A stretch of 64,000 bases of DNA from Xanthomonas sacchari. Lineage in GTDB: Bacteria; Pseudomonadota; Gammaproteobacteria; Xanthomonadales; Xanthomonadaceae. The notes beneath the pieces were generated by a model. That model saw only the letters and a program-made list of their open reading frames with translations, did not search any database and was not told where the DNA came from. This document shows, in pieces, positions 35,229 to 44,018 of this stretch. Position numbers and translations under genes: made by a program. How positions within the stretch are numbered: position 1 is the stretch's first letter; each line of letters starts with the position of its first letter. The stretch covers positions 3,081,001-3,145,000 of the forward strand of contig NZ_CP100647.1 in NCBI RefSeq assembly GCF_024266585.1, written 5' to 3'.

Positions 35229-37145
35229 ATGAGCCTGCATCCAACCCTCCACGCGATCACCGAACGCATCCGTGAACGCAGTGCGCCGTCGCGGCGCGCC
35301 TACCTGGCCGGCATCGATGCCGCGCTGCGCGACGGCCCGTTCCGCAGCCGCCTGAGCTGCGGCAACCTCGCCCACGGCTTCGCCGCCTGCGGCCCCACCG
35401 ACAAGAGCCGGCTGGAAGGCGGGATCACCCCCAACCTCGGCATCATCACCGCCTACAACGACATGCTCTCGGCGCACCAGCCGTTCGAGCACTACCCGGA
35501 GATCATCCGCAGCACCGCGCGCGCGCTCGGCGCCACCGCGCAGGTCGCCGGCGGCGTGCCGGCGATGTGCGACGGCGTGACCCAGGGTCGGCCGGGCATG
35601 GAGCTGTCGCTGTTCTCGCGCGACGTGATCGCCCAGGCCACCGCGATCGGCCTGAGCCACGACATGTTCGACACCAGCCTGTACCTGGGCGTGTGCGACA
35701 AGATCGTGCCCGGCCTGCTGATCGGGGCGCTGGCCTTCGGCCACCTGCCGGCGGTGTTCGTGCCGGCCGGGCCGATGACCCCGGGCATCCCCAACAAGCA
35801 GAAGGCCGAGGTGCGCGAGCGCTACGCCGCCGGCCAGGCCACCCGCGAGGAACTGCTGGCCGCCGAATCGGCGTCCTACCACGCCCCCGGCACCTGCACC
35901 TTCTACGGCACCGCCAACTCCAACCAGGTGCTGCTGGAAGCGATGGGCGTGCAGTTGCCCGGCGCCTCCTTCGTCAACCCCGGCACCCCGCTGCGCGAGG
36001 CGCTGACCCAGCAGGCGACCGAGCGCGCGCTGCGCATCACCGCGCTGGGCACCGACTTCCGCCCGCTGGGCCGGTTGATCGACGAGCGCGCCATCGTCAA
36101 CGCCGTGGTCGCGCTGATGGCCACCGGCGGTTCCACCAACCACACCATCCACTGGCTGGCGGTGGCGCGCGCGGCCGGCATCGTGCTGACCTGGGACGAC
36201 CTGGACGCGCTGTCGCAGCTGGTGCCGCTGCTGGCGCGGGTGTATCCGAACGGCGAGGCCGACGTGAACCACTTCGCCGCCGCCGGCGGCATCGGCTTCG
36301 TGTTCCGCGAGCTGATGGACGCCGGGCTGATGCACGACGACCTGGCCACCATCGTGCCCGGCGGCATGCGCGCCTACGGCGACGAGCCGTGCCTGCAGGA
36401 CGGCAAGCTGGCCTACGTGCCGAGCCCGGCCAAGAGCGCCGACGAGGCGGTGGTGCGCCCGGCGTCCAACCCGTTCGAGGCGCAGGGCGGCCTGCGCCTG
36501 CTGCGCGGCAACCTCGGCCGCTCGCTGATCAAGCTGTCGGCGGTGAAGCCGCAGTTCCGCACCATCGAAGCCCCGGCCGTGGTGATCGACGCGCCGCAGG
36601 CGCTGAACAAGCTGCATGCCGCCGGCGCGCTGCCGCACGACTTCGTGGTGGTGCTGCGCTACCAGGGACCGCGGGCCAACGGCATGCCGGAACTGCATTC
36701 GCTGGCGCCGCTGCTGGGCCTGCTGCAGAACCAGGGCCGGCGCGTGGCGCTGGTCACCGACGGGCGCCTGTCCGGCGCCTCCGGCAAGTTCCCCGCGGCC
36801 ATCCACGTGACCCCGGAAGCGGCGCGCGGCGGCCCGCTGGCGCGGGTGCGCGAAGGCGACATCGTGCGCCTGGACGGCGAGGCCGGCACCCTGGAAGTGC
36901 TGGTCGACGCCGCCGAGTGGGCGGCACGCCCGCTGGCGCCGAACACCGCGCCGGCCGCGCACGACCTGGGCCGCAACCTGTTCGGGCTCAACCGCCGCAT
37001 GGTCGGCCCCGCCGACCAGGGCGCGCTGTCGATCTCCTGCGGCCCGCCGGCCGCCGACGGCGACCTGTGGAACTACGACGCCGAGTACGACCTGGGCCGC
37101 GATGCCGAAGCCGCCGCCGCGCCGCACGAGGCCAAGGACGCCTGA
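35229..37145 (+). CDS. edd: phosphogluconate dehydratase
   Basis: 638 residues of the IlvD/Edd Fe-S dehydratase family. Features include [31 protein letters not shown] and [11 protein letters not shown], with cluster cysteines in CDGVTQG and [11 protein letters not shown]. Converts 6-phosphogluconate to KDPG. Separated from pgl by the heptamer repeat element, presumably same operon. Confidence 0.96.
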   Translation: MSLHPTLHAITERIRERSAPSRRAYLAGIDAALRDGPFRSRLSCGNLAHGFAACGPTDKSRLEGGITPNLGIITAYNDMLSAHQPFEHYPEIIRSTARALGATAQVAGGVPAMCDGVTQGRPGMELSLFSRDVIAQATAIGLSHDMFDTSLYLGVCDKIVPGLLIGALAFGHLPAVFVPAGPMTPGIPNKQKAEVRERYAAGQATREELLAAESASYHAPGTCTFYGTANSNQVLLEAMGVQLPGASFVNPGTPLREALTQQATERALRITALGTDFRPLGRLIDERAIVNAVVALMATGGSTNHTIHWLAVARAAGIVLTWDDLDALSQLVPLLARVYPNGEADVNHFAAAGGIGFVFRELMDAGLMHDDLATIVPGGMRAYGDEPCLQDGKLAYVPSPAKSADEAVVRPASNPFEAQGGLRLLRGNLGRSLIKLSAVKPQFRTIEAPAVVIDAPQALNKLHAAGALPHDFVVVLRYQGPRANGMPELHSLAPLLGLLQNQGRRVALVTDGRLSGASGKFPAAIHVTPEAARGGPLARVREGDIVRLDGEAGTLEVLVDAAEWAARPLAPNTAPAAHDLGRNLFGLNRRMVGPADQGALSISCGPPAADGDLWNYDAEYDLGRDAEAAAAPHEAKDA

Positions 37146-37171
37146 CCGGCGCCGCCGCTCGCCCTCCCCTG

Positions 37172-37193
37172 CCCCGGCCGTGCGCGGCCGGGG
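37172..37193 (+). other. strong GC hairpin between edd and eda
   Basis: CCCCGGCCG-TGCG-CGGCCGGGG, a 9-bp perfect stem with a tetraloop, starting 27 nt after the edd stop and with no T run. May block RNA decay or set relative expression of edd and eda. Confidence 0.6.
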
Positions 37194-37220
37194 CCTCGCC
37201 CCCTCGCAACCGAGACACTC

Positions 37221-37874
37221 ATGACCATCGCCGAACACCAGACCAAGGCCGAACAACTGCTGCGCGCGGCCGGCATCCTGCCCGTCGTCACCGTCCACAG
37301 CCTGGAGGAGGCCCGCCGCGTGTCGGCCGCGCTGCTCGAAGGCGGACTGCCGGCGATCGAACTGACCCTGCGCACGCCGGTGGCGATGGAAGCGCTGGCG
37401 ATGCTCAAGCGCGAACTGCCGGACATCGTGATCGGCGCCGGCACCGTGCTCACCGCCACCCAGCTGCAGCAGTCGATCGACGCCGGCGCCGACTTCATCG
37501 TCACCCCGGGCACCACCCCGACCCTGGCCGACGCGCTGGCGCAGGCGCCGCTGCCGGTGGTGCCGGGCGCGGCCACCCCGAGCGAACTGCTGGCGCTGAT
37601 GGAACGCGGTTTCCGCGTGTGCAAGCTGTTCCCCGCCTCCGCCGTCGGCGGCCTGGCGATGCTCAAGGGCCTGGCCGGCCCCCTGGCCGAGCTCAAGCTC
37701 TGCCCCACCGGCGGCATCGGCGAAAGCACCGCCGCCGAGTACCTGGCGCAACCCAACGTGGTCTGCATCGGCGGCTCGTGGATGGTGCCCAAGGACTGGC
37801 TGGCCGACGGCGCCTGGGACAAGGTGCGCGAGAGCTCGGCGAAGGCGGCGGCGATTGTGGCGGCGGCGCGGTAG
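37221..37874 (+). CDS. eda: 2-dehydro-3-deoxy-phosphogluconate aldolase
   Basis: 217 residues. KDPG aldolase of class I; the Schiff-base Lys lies in CKLFPASAVGG and the catalytic Glu in LPAIELTLRTP. Splits KDPG into pyruvate and glyceraldehyde-3-phosphate. Last gene of the Entner-Doudoroff operon. Confidence 0.96.
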   Translation: MTIAEHQTKAEQLLRAAGILPVVTVHSLEEARRVSAALLEGGLPAIELTLRTPVAMEALAMLKRELPDIVIGAGTVLTATQLQQSIDAGADFIVTPGTTPTLADALAQAPLPVVPGAATPSELLALMERGFRVCKLFPASAVGGLAMLKGLAGPLAELKLCPTGGIGESTAAEYLAQPNVVCIGGSWMVPKDWLADGAWDKVRESSAKAAAIVAAAR

Positions 37875-37882
37875 CGCTTAGC

Positions 37883-37911
37883 CGGGAATGGGGATTGGGG
37901 AATGGGGAATC
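37883..37911. repeat. GGGAATG heptamer repeat after eda
   Basis: Four units of GGGAATG/GGGATTG/GGGAATC, 9 nt after the eda stop. Confidence 0.85.
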
Positions 37912-37955
37912 GTTAAAAGCCAGAGCCTCGGCTCTCACAACTCAACTCCAGAAAC

Positions 37956-37985
37956 AAAAAGCGCCGGCATGCCGGCGATTTTTGT
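37956..37985. terminator. terminator/direct repeat, left copy
   Basis: AAAAAGCGCCGGCATGCCGG then CGATTTTTG: palindromic CGCCGGCATGCCGGCG stem with A and T flanks, bidirectional. Followed by TTTGCTGTT, which is also duplicated on the right. Confidence 0.8.
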
Positions 37986-37993
37986 TTGCTGTT

Positions 37994-38262
37994 GGGATTC
38001 CTGCCCTCCCAATTTCCTGCCTTACTGTCGGACGTGTCTACATCGTGGCTAGCGGATGGTGCATGAGAGCGCTGCGGAAGCGGAAGCAATCGCAACAACG
38101 TCGACCTAGATTTGGAAACGGGATTCGAAAAAGTAAAGTGCGCTCCCAGCGCCTTCTACAAAAATGGCAATATCAAGCCGCAACGTCATAGTGGAGCTTG
38201 AACCCTTTTTTCATAAAGCAGGTTAACCACCGACACCGCACCATCAGCTCATCCTAGCGCTT
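37994..38262. other. left flank of islet without gene
   Basis: No gene seen. Base composition drops here relative to eda, marking the islet start. Confidence 0.4.
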
Positions 38263-38478
38263 TTTTGCCGCGAACTGTTGAGCATACGCGGCCGGCGTCA
38301 CGCCACCCAGGATATTCTTCGGTCGTTCCTCGATGTATTCCCGCCGTCAGGTTTCAATCTCGGTGCGGGCGTGCAGCAATGTCGAGAACCAATGCTCATT
38401 GAGACATTCGTAGTAAAAACGGCCGTTGAAGCTTTCGATTTAGGCGTTCTGATTGAGCTTGCCTGGCTGGATCAGGCG
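38263..38478 (-). pseudogene. IS3-family transposase fragment (C-terminal end), degenerate
   Basis: The reverse complement reads as the end of an IS3-type OrfB integrase core: LIQPGKLNQNA, a stop, then IESFNGRFY, ECLNEHWFSTLLHARTEIET, and a decayed tail. It is the mirror image of the copy at 40181-40396, roughly 85-90% identical by eye over 216 nt. The in-frame stop (TAA in place of the Tyr codon) shows it is dead. Confidence 0.8.
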
Positions 38479-38926
38479 TATCTAAACACCTCGCTTGTGG
38501 GCAAGCGATTTAAGGGACTGAGGCTTAGGGTCACAGGGACCGTTACTGAGTAGCCCGCCCTGTACCGGCGCTCACCTATCCTGGCCCGTGAAGGCACGGG
38601 GATACACGACCGGCCCGTGACTTTGCTGAACCCCATCCCGCAAGGACGAACTGGTCGGTTTGCGCACTGGACAGCCGGTCACGCTCGATTGCTTGAGCAA
38701 CGGAATGTCTCAAGCACGCCATTGCTGAAAAATTGTACACTGGTTCGGCAAGCCCACGACCACAGCCGCTAGGGTTGCGAGCGGTGGCCCATACGAATAT
38801 TTGGTGCTCGGTCTTCTGATTGCACACGACGCAACAGCGCTGCAACCCCTGGCGGTTCAGCTTACGGCTTGTCTTTGCGGCGCGCTGCGCTTATACCTTG
38901 TCTCGCCCTCTGGGCAGGAGAACAAG
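38479..38926. other. islet spacer before the 99-residue gene
   Basis: I see no convincing gene. Open frames on both strands lack ribosome-binding sites and known families. The promoter of the next gene should lie in the last part. Confidence 0.45.
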
Positions 38927-39226
38927 ATGGTCAAGAAAGTTCACGATATTGATAGCAGGACCGCACTGTCCGTTGCGCGCATCGTTGAAGAGATGGAGAA
39001 CGGTGCAAGTGGGGAACTGATTGCGGCGAATTGCGGAAATGGTCAACTCAATGGCGATTTCTTCCGTAAATTACGCATTTTCCACTCGGCCAGCAAGACA
39101 AAACCGGCCTTTACGAAAACGGCTCAAAGAACGGTCCGCCTTATTACCGACGAAATCGCTTCGGAAGTAGATACCAAACTTCCAAGGCATTCCAAACACA
39201 AGGAAGTTGAATTTAAAGACTCCTAA
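38927..39226 (+). CDS. unrecognised 99-residue islet protein
   Basis: ATG 38927 is preceded by AGGAGA at 8 nt, a strong site. The product is basic and soluble-looking, with an N-terminal predicted helix (TALSVARIVEEMENGASGELIAAN), a middle FFRKLRIFHSASKTKPAFTK and a charged Lys-rich end. No signal peptide or membrane segment. No family recognised. Codon use is AT-richer than the neighbours, in keeping with transfer. A Rho-independent terminator follows 23 nt after the stop, so it is its own transcription unit. Confidence 0.7.
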   Translation: MVKKVHDIDSRTALSVARIVEEMENGASGELIAANCGNGQLNGDFFRKLRIFHSASKTKPAFTKTAQRTVRLITDEIASEVDTKLPRHSKHKEVEFKDS

Positions 39227-39248
39227 TCACTCATACAACATAGCAGAC

Positions 39249-39272
39249 GCCCGCGTACAGCGGGCTTTTTTT
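39249..39272 (+). terminator. Rho-independent terminator of the 99-residue gene
   Basis: GCCCGC-GTACA-GCGGGC followed by seven T residues. Confidence 0.88.
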
Positions 39273-39452
39273 GCGGTCACAACCGGGTTTGTGCGCACAA
39301 CTGCGCAGCCATCTCAGGATGTCAGCGGCTCGCGCAAGAAAACGAATCAAAAATAGTGAAACTCGGGTCTCCATATCGGCGGGATGCGGCATATCGCCAC
39401 CCCCTCAAAATTGAACCACCAACCAAACCATAAACATCCCCCATCGACACTA

Positions 39453-39971
39453 TCACTCAGGCAGGCGAGCACTATGCGGTGCAAGCTTGACGAAACCGTC
39501 TTTCTCCAATCCAACAATTTTAGATGTGAGCGCGTACTGATTGAGATAGATCTTAACCGGACGATTCTCAACCGTTGCCCATGGGCGAGCAACACCGTAG
39601 GCGACCGCGTCCTTTTCGCCATCGGTACGAAACTCAAGTCGATCGTGCCGGTAGTGCAAGCCAATCACTTCGGCGTCATCGCTTCCGCCGCAAGCCATGA
39701 TCAACTCACGCTCGGAATCACAGTTCAGGGACTTGAAGCCATCCAGGTCGAAAGGCGGCAGTTCATCAAACCATTTGACGCGCCGTTGCTCGCGACTGAG
39801 AAGCACGCGATCCGCAACTGCGTCCAATACCTGTCTCAACGCGGCAATTTCTCTGCTTTGCTGACCGGAATGCTCGCGCAGTTCACGGATCACTCGCCCC
39901 CTAAATGTCACAACGTTGAACAACACCGCGACCACAAGCACGAGAACCAAAATCTCCAAGAAATCAGCCAT
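39453..39971 (-). CDS. unrecognised membrane-anchored coiled-coil protein
   Basis: 172 residues; ATG 39971 has GGAGGGG six nt upstream. Residues 4-24 form one hydrophobic helix (FLEILVLVLVVAVLFNVVTF), followed by about 40 residues of heptad-like sequence (VIRELREHSGQQSREIAALR and onward), and then a C-terminal domain of mixed strands (about 75-172) rich in Asp, Glu and Arg. The layout suggests a short inner-membrane anchor with a coiled coil and a globular head. No family recognised. Convergent with the 99-residue gene and lower in G+C than the flanks. Confidence 0.7.
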   Translation of the reverse strand: MADFLEILVLVLVVAVLFNVVTFRGRVIRELREHSGQQSREIAALRQVLDAVADRVLLSREQRRVKWFDELPPFDLDGFKSLNCDSERELIMACGGSDDAEVIGLHYRHDRLEFRTDGEKDAVAYGVARPWATVENRPVKIYLNQYALTSKIVGLEKDGFVKLAPHSARLPE

Positions 39972-40039
39972 AGTGCCCCTCCGAAAGACCGCAGTCTAAC
40001 GGCTTCATGAGCGAATATCACAGCTCTATCCGGCTATCA

Positions 40040-40422
40040 TCGCGGTCTGTGCAGGTGGCACAGGTGCTGGATCGACTGGCAGTGAGTCGAAGCTTGCCAA
40101 AGGTGATACGGACCGACAACGACAAGGAATTTTGCGGAAAGGTGGTGGTGGCATCGGTCCACGAGCGAGCCGTGCAGCTGCGCCTGATCCAGCCAGGCAA
40201 GCCCAATCAGAACGCCTACATCGAAAGCTTCAACGGTCGTTTTCGCGGGGAATGTCTCAATGAGCATTGGTTCCCGACATTGCTGCACGCTCGCACGAAA
40301 TTGAAACCGGGCGGAGGGACTACAACGAGGAACAACCGAAGAAGATCCTAGGTGGCCTGACGCCGGCGTCCTATGCTCAACAGCTCGTGGCAAAAACCGC
40401 TACGATGAAACCTGGACTCTAA
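40040..40422 (+). pseudogene. IS3-family transposase fragment (integrase core), frameshifted
   Basis: Reads like the second half of an OrfB transposase: VIRTDNDKEFCG (second catalytic Asp), QPGKPNQNAYIESFNGRF (catalytic Glu), ECLNEHWFPTLLHART. A frameshift near 40310 moves the rest to another frame (RRDYNEEQPKKILGGLTPAS) up to the stop at 40422. The N-terminal part with the first Asp and OrfA are missing, so it cannot transpose. Confidence 0.85.
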
Positions 40423-40494
40423 AGAGACCCGCTACTCAAGGCTGGGGGATATCGCTGAGGTGCGTACAGCGAAGTGCCAAGCTACGGCCAGCAT

Positions 40495-40535
40495 AAAAAG
40501 CGCCGGCATGCCGGCGCTTTTTTGCTTTTGCTGTT
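40495..40535. terminator. terminator/direct repeat, right copy
   Basis: AAAAAGCGCCGGCATGCCGG then CGCTTTTTTGC and CTGTT. Repeats the left copy at 37956. Serves either the transposase end or the glycosidase gene on the minus strand. Confidence 0.8.
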
Positions 40536-40536
40536 A

Positions 40537-40567
40537 CGAATCCCCAATCCCGAATCCCCAATCCCGG
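40537..40567. repeat. AATCCCC heptamer repeat before glycosidase stop
   Basis: Four units of AATCCCC/AATCCCG running right up to the stop codon of the minus-strand glycosidase gene. Confidence 0.85.
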
Positions 40568-40569
40568 CC

Positions 40570-43500
40570 TCACCGCACCTCAATCTGCACATCCGCCGGC
40601 AACGCATGGATGCGCAGTTCGCCGTGTTCCCACTGCGCCGCTTCGCCGTTGACCAGGGTGCGGCCCGGTTCGCCCGGGTACGGCCACGGCAGCACCAGGC
40701 CGCCGCTGGGCACGCGCAGGCCCTCGGGGATGTTCAGCAGCAGCCGGTTCTTCTGCCGCCGCAGCTGGTAGCTCAACGGGCCCTGCGGGGTGCGCAACTG
40801 TTCGATCGCCACGCCCTTGCCGTCGAACCAGTCGGCCGGAATGCCTGCGGCCAGCACCAGGCTGTCGTCGACGTCGCGGGCGTAGGCGAACATGTCCAGC
40901 ACCGAGCGCACGAAGTCCGAGGCGACCCAGGCATGCGGCAGGTCGCCGAGGAAGAACGGCTTGCGCGGCGTGCGCGAGACCACTTCGGCCCACTGGTTCC
41001 AGGGCTGCGGCGTGCGGTCCTTGAAGAAGAACTGCGTCGCCTCCCAGGCGCGCTCGCGCCAGCCCAGGCGCACGAACGCGGACACGTTGCGCCACTCGTA
41101 GGGGGTGTAGTCCTTCCATTCGCGGGTACCGTCGCGGCGGCCGACGAACTCGCTCCAGTAGCGCGCGAAGGTGTTGTCGAGCAGCGTCGGCGGCAGCCGG
41201 CCCTGCTCGCCGCCCGGTGCCAGCGCGATGGTGCTGGAGGTCGGGTCGAAATCGCCCAGCTCCGCCGACCCCGGCAGGAAGTCGATGTGGTGCTGCTGGG
41301 TCGCACTCTCCAGCGAGGCGTACAGGTCCTGGCGGAACTGGTCGCGCGAGGCGGCGAAGCGTGCGGCGTCGTCGATGCGGCCCAGTTCGGCGGCGATGCT
41401 CACCGCGTCCTTGTAGCCGCGCAGCGCCCAGAAATTGTCCCAGTACGAGTGCATCGGCTTGGCCGAGTAGCCCTCGTGGCTGATCGACGCCGGCATCATG
41501 CCGTAGAAGGCGGCATTGCGCGCGCGGTTCTCGTCGGTGCGTTCGCTGAGCCGCAGTTGCTCCATGTAGGTGTAGGCGCCGAGCACGTGCGGCCACATCT
41601 GCTCCAGGAACGCGCGGTCGCCGCTGTAGCGGTAGTAGTCGGCGACGCTGTAGATCAGTTCGCCATGGCTGTCGTTCTCCGGCACCGGGTCGCTGCCGCG
41701 GTCGTCCACGCAGCACGGCACCATGCCGTTGGCGAACTGGTACGGCGCGTACCACGCCACGTACTCGCGGACCACGTCGGCGCGGCCCAGCCGCAGCAGG
41801 CCTTCGGAAATCATCGCGCCGTCGCGGATCCAGCTGCGCGAGTACGAGCGCGTGCCCGGCTGCAGACGCGGCCCGATCCGCGAGATCAGCATGTGCGCCA
41901 GCGCGGTGCGCAGCGTGTCGGTGACCGCCTTGCCCTGCGCCGGCACGTGCAGCTGCACGCGGTCCAGCTTCTCGTGCCACTGCGCCGCCACCTGCTGCTG
42001 CGCGCGCGCCGCGTCGAAGCCCGGCGGCAGGCCGGCGTTGCCGGTCTGCGGGATCACCAGCGCTACCTCGCGCACCTCGCCCGGGGCCAGGCGCCCGCGG
42101 TACAGCAAGGCGCCGGAGGCCAGGCCGTCCGGGTCCTGCGCCTGCTGCGGCAGGCCGCTGGCGTCGGTGCCGAGCCGTTCGATGTCGATGCCGGCGTCGA
42201 ACGCGCTGGCGTAGGCGGCGTCGGGCTTCTGCACCGCGAACACCCGCGGCTGGCCGTTGACCTGCACCTGCGTGCCGGCGAAGGCCAGCGAGCGGATCGG
42301 GCTGACCCCGCCGACCGTGTTGAGGAACTGGCTGGGCGGATTGACCTGGAACGGGCGCACCGCCAGCGCCAGGGTGTAGTCGTGCGGCTGCTTGCTCGGG
42401 TTGCTGAGCCGGTAGCGCGCCACCAGTTGCGCCCGCTCCGGCTCGCCCTGCACGAAGGCGGTCACGCGCAGCGCGGCGTTGTCGTGGCTCCAGTCCACGC
42501 TGGGAATCGGCAGGTAGTCGTCCTGCAGGCTCTGCGCGGTCTTGACGTCGGCCCAGCTCAGGCGCTTGCCGTCCAGCAGCAGGAACGGTTCGATGCTGAA
42601 GCCGCCCTTGCCCACCTCGATCGCGCCGTCCTCGCCGACCAACCCTTGTTCGCGGCCGCCGTCCAGGCCGACGATGGTCCAGTACGGCTGCTCGCCGCTG
42701 AAGCCGCGCGGGAACCAGCCGCGGGTGGACTGCGCCGCCACCGACTTGATGAAATCGTTCTGGGTCGCGGCGAAGGCCAGTGGCTGCAGCGCGATGTCGG
42801 CGATGCCGTAGCGGAAACTGGGGCCGTCCTGCAGGTCGAAGCGCACATAACGCGCCTCGGTCTCCGGCAGCGCCAGCCAGTCGGTGCCGCCATTGCCGGC
42901 GGTCACGGTGCGCAACTCGCGCCAGCTGCGCCCGTCGGCCGAGCCCTGCACGGTGTAGCGCGAGGCGTACACGCCCGGCGCCCACTGCACCTTGGCGCCG
43001 CCGAACTCGCGGACCTTGCCCAGGTCCAGCATCACCGTCTGGGTCTTGGCGTTGCCGCTGTACCAGACCGTGTCCGGCTTGCCGTCGGCGATGCGTTGCT
43101 CCAGCGCCGGGGCGGTATCGGTGCTGACCTTGACCGTCAGCGGCGAGGTGTCCTGCGGCGGCAACGGGGTCAGGGTCAGCTGGTCGAAGCACACCGTGCC
43201 GGCGCCGCCGACCTGGTTGTAGATGGTGAACTCGATCTGCGCGCTGCGGGTCAGCTCCTTCTCCGGGCTCGGCCCCCAGGCCTTGTCGATCTGCCGCTTC
43301 TTGAAGGTGACCGTGCTCCATTGCGTGGGGAACGCGTAGCGCGGCCGGTTGACCCACCACACGTTGTCGCCGCTGGCGTCGACCAGCTTGAACTGCAGGT
43401 CGTTGCTCGGCGAATCGCCGCGCAACTGGAACGAGAATTGATAGTTGTCCGGGTAGTCGATCGGCACGCTGCGGCGGATGCCGGCATAGCCGGACACGCC

Positions 43501-43731
43501 GTTGAAGTCGTAGTCCAGGCACAGCGCCTTGGCGCGGCCGCCGCTGGGCGCCTGCACCAGCCGGGTCGAGGCGGTGACCTGGTTGGAGACGACGATCTGC
43601 CACTTGTCCAGATCGTTGAAGCTGTCCAGCGTCACCGTGGAGGTCGGCGGCGCGGCGACGGCATGGGCGGCCGCCAGTCCCAGCATCGCCAGCATCGCGC
43701 GCGCGCACCTCGTCGCTATCCCGTCCCTCAT
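40570..43731 (-). CDS. exported six-hairpin glycosidase with F5/8 type C (CBM32-like) domain
   Basis: 1053 residues. Signal peptide 1 to about 27 (MLGLAAAHAVAA). Residues about 30-185 look like a carbohydrate-binding jelly roll, and about 190-325 like a discoidin/F5/8C domain (LDLGKVREFGGAKVQWAPG...YVRFDLQDG). The large C-terminal part, about 560-1000, has the aromatic-rich alternation of an (alpha/alpha)6 glycosidase, for example RSYSRSWIRDGAMISEGLLR and NDSHGELIYSVADYYRYSGD. A GH15/GH63-clan enzyme is likely; the exact family and substrate are not clear. GGGGA precedes the ATG. It lies 287 nt downstream of the ABC permeases, same strand. Confidence 0.78.
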   Translation of the reverse strand: MRDGIATRCARAMLAMLGLAAAHAVAAPPTSTVTLDSFNDLDKWQIVVSNQVTASTRLVQAPSGGRAKALCLDYDFNGVSGYAGIRRSVPIDYPDNYQFSFQLRGDSPSNDLQFKLVDASGDNVWWVNRPRYAFPTQWSTVTFKKRQIDKAWGPSPEKELTRSAQIEFTIYNQVGGAGTVCFDQLTLTPLPPQDTSPLTVKVSTDTAPALEQRIADGKPDTVWYSGNAKTQTVMLDLGKVREFGGAKVQWAPGVYASRYTVQGSADGRSWRELRTVTAGNGGTDWLALPETEARYVRFDLQDGPSFRYGIADIALQPLAFAATQNDFIKSVAAQSTRGWFPRGFSGEQPYWTIVGLDGGREQGLVGEDGAIEVGKGGFSIEPFLLLDGKRLSWADVKTAQSLQDDYLPIPSVDWSHDNAALRVTAFVQGEPERAQLVARYRLSNPSKQPHDYTLALAVRPFQVNPPSQFLNTVGGVSPIRSLAFAGTQVQVNGQPRVFAVQKPDAAYASAFDAGIDIERLGTDASGLPQQAQDPDGLASGALLYRGRLAPGEVREVALVIPQTGNAGLPPGFDAARAQQQVAAQWHEKLDRVQLHVPAQGKAVTDTLRTALAHMLISRIGPRLQPGTRSYSRSWIRDGAMISEGLLRLGRADVVREYVAWYAPYQFANGMVPCCVDDRGSDPVPENDSHGELIYSVADYYRYSGDRAFLEQMWPHVLGAYTYMEQLRLSERTDENRARNAAFYGMMPASISHEGYSAKPMHSYWDNFWALRGYKDAVSIAAELGRIDDAARFAASRDQFRQDLYASLESATQQHHIDFLPGSAELGDFDPTSSTIALAPGGEQGRLPPTLLDNTFARYWSEFVGRRDGTREWKDYTPYEWRNVSAFVRLGWRERAWEATQFFFKDRTPQPWNQWAEVVSRTPRKPFFLGDLPHAWVASDFVRSVLDMFAYARDVDDSLVLAAGIPADWFDGKGVAIEQLRTPQGPLSYQLRRQKNRLLLNIPEGLRVPSGGLVLPWPYPGEPGRTLVNGEAAQWEHGELRIHALPADVQIEVR

Positions 43732-43817
43732 CGCGTTCCCCGTTGTTCGTTTCGTAGCGTGTCTGCGTCTGTTGGAGGGCGTCGGCCCTGGCGGCCCGGC
43801 TGGTGGTGCGGCCTGCT

Positions 43818-43842
43818 GTCGCGGCTGAAGCCGCTCCTACAG
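43818..43842. repeat. single REP element
   Basis: GTCGCGGCTGAAGCCGCTCC-type unit, GCGGCT-GA-AGCCGC stem, between the permease operon and glycosidase. Confidence 0.8.
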
Positions 43843-43847
43843 GCCCG

Positions 43848-43992
43848 GCCCGGCCGTCCATGATCGGGCGTTCGGCGCAACGCGCGCCAGTAGCGCTCGA
43901 GGTTCCGCTTCGCTGCTGCCATCCGTGGCGAACCTATCCCACACCAGAACGTCCGGCCCGGCCATCCATGGCCAGGCGTTCGGCAACGCGCG
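43848..43992. repeat. direct repeat of about 38 nt
   Basis: Two similar copies about 107 nt apart (43848-43886 and 43954-43992), both reading CCCGGCC(G/A)TCCATG, then GGCGTTCGGC, then AACGCGCG. Non-coding. Origin unclear. Confidence 0.6.
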
Positions 43993-44018
43993 AGCCGGTG
44001 GCGCGCAAGCGCGTTCCC

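Larger units (their letters stand above)
37956..40535. mobile_element. AT-richer islet bounded by duplicated terminator
   Basis: A direct repeat of about 38-41 nt (37956-37993 and 40495-40535), itself a terminator, brackets 2.5 kb of visibly lower G+C DNA. Inside are two degenerate IS3-family transposase fragments in inverted orientation and two unrecognised genes. Outside are the eda gene and a glycosidase gene. It looks like an acquired segment whose insertion sequences have decayed. Confidence 0.6.

Noticed and set aside
38278-38553. 91-residue plus-strand gene in the islet
   Set aside because: It is the antisense of the dead IS3-family transposase end.
38576-38845. 89-residue minus-strand frame in the islet
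   Set aside because: No ribosome-binding site or plausible composition.
40007-40351. Intact transposase gene
   Set aside because: Lacks the N-terminal half and OrfA, and is frameshifted near 40310.
40580-43861. Alternative 1093-residue minus frame over the glycosidase
   Set aside because: Low-complexity Arg/Gly/Ala shadow; the 1053-residue frame has signal peptide and domain sequence.
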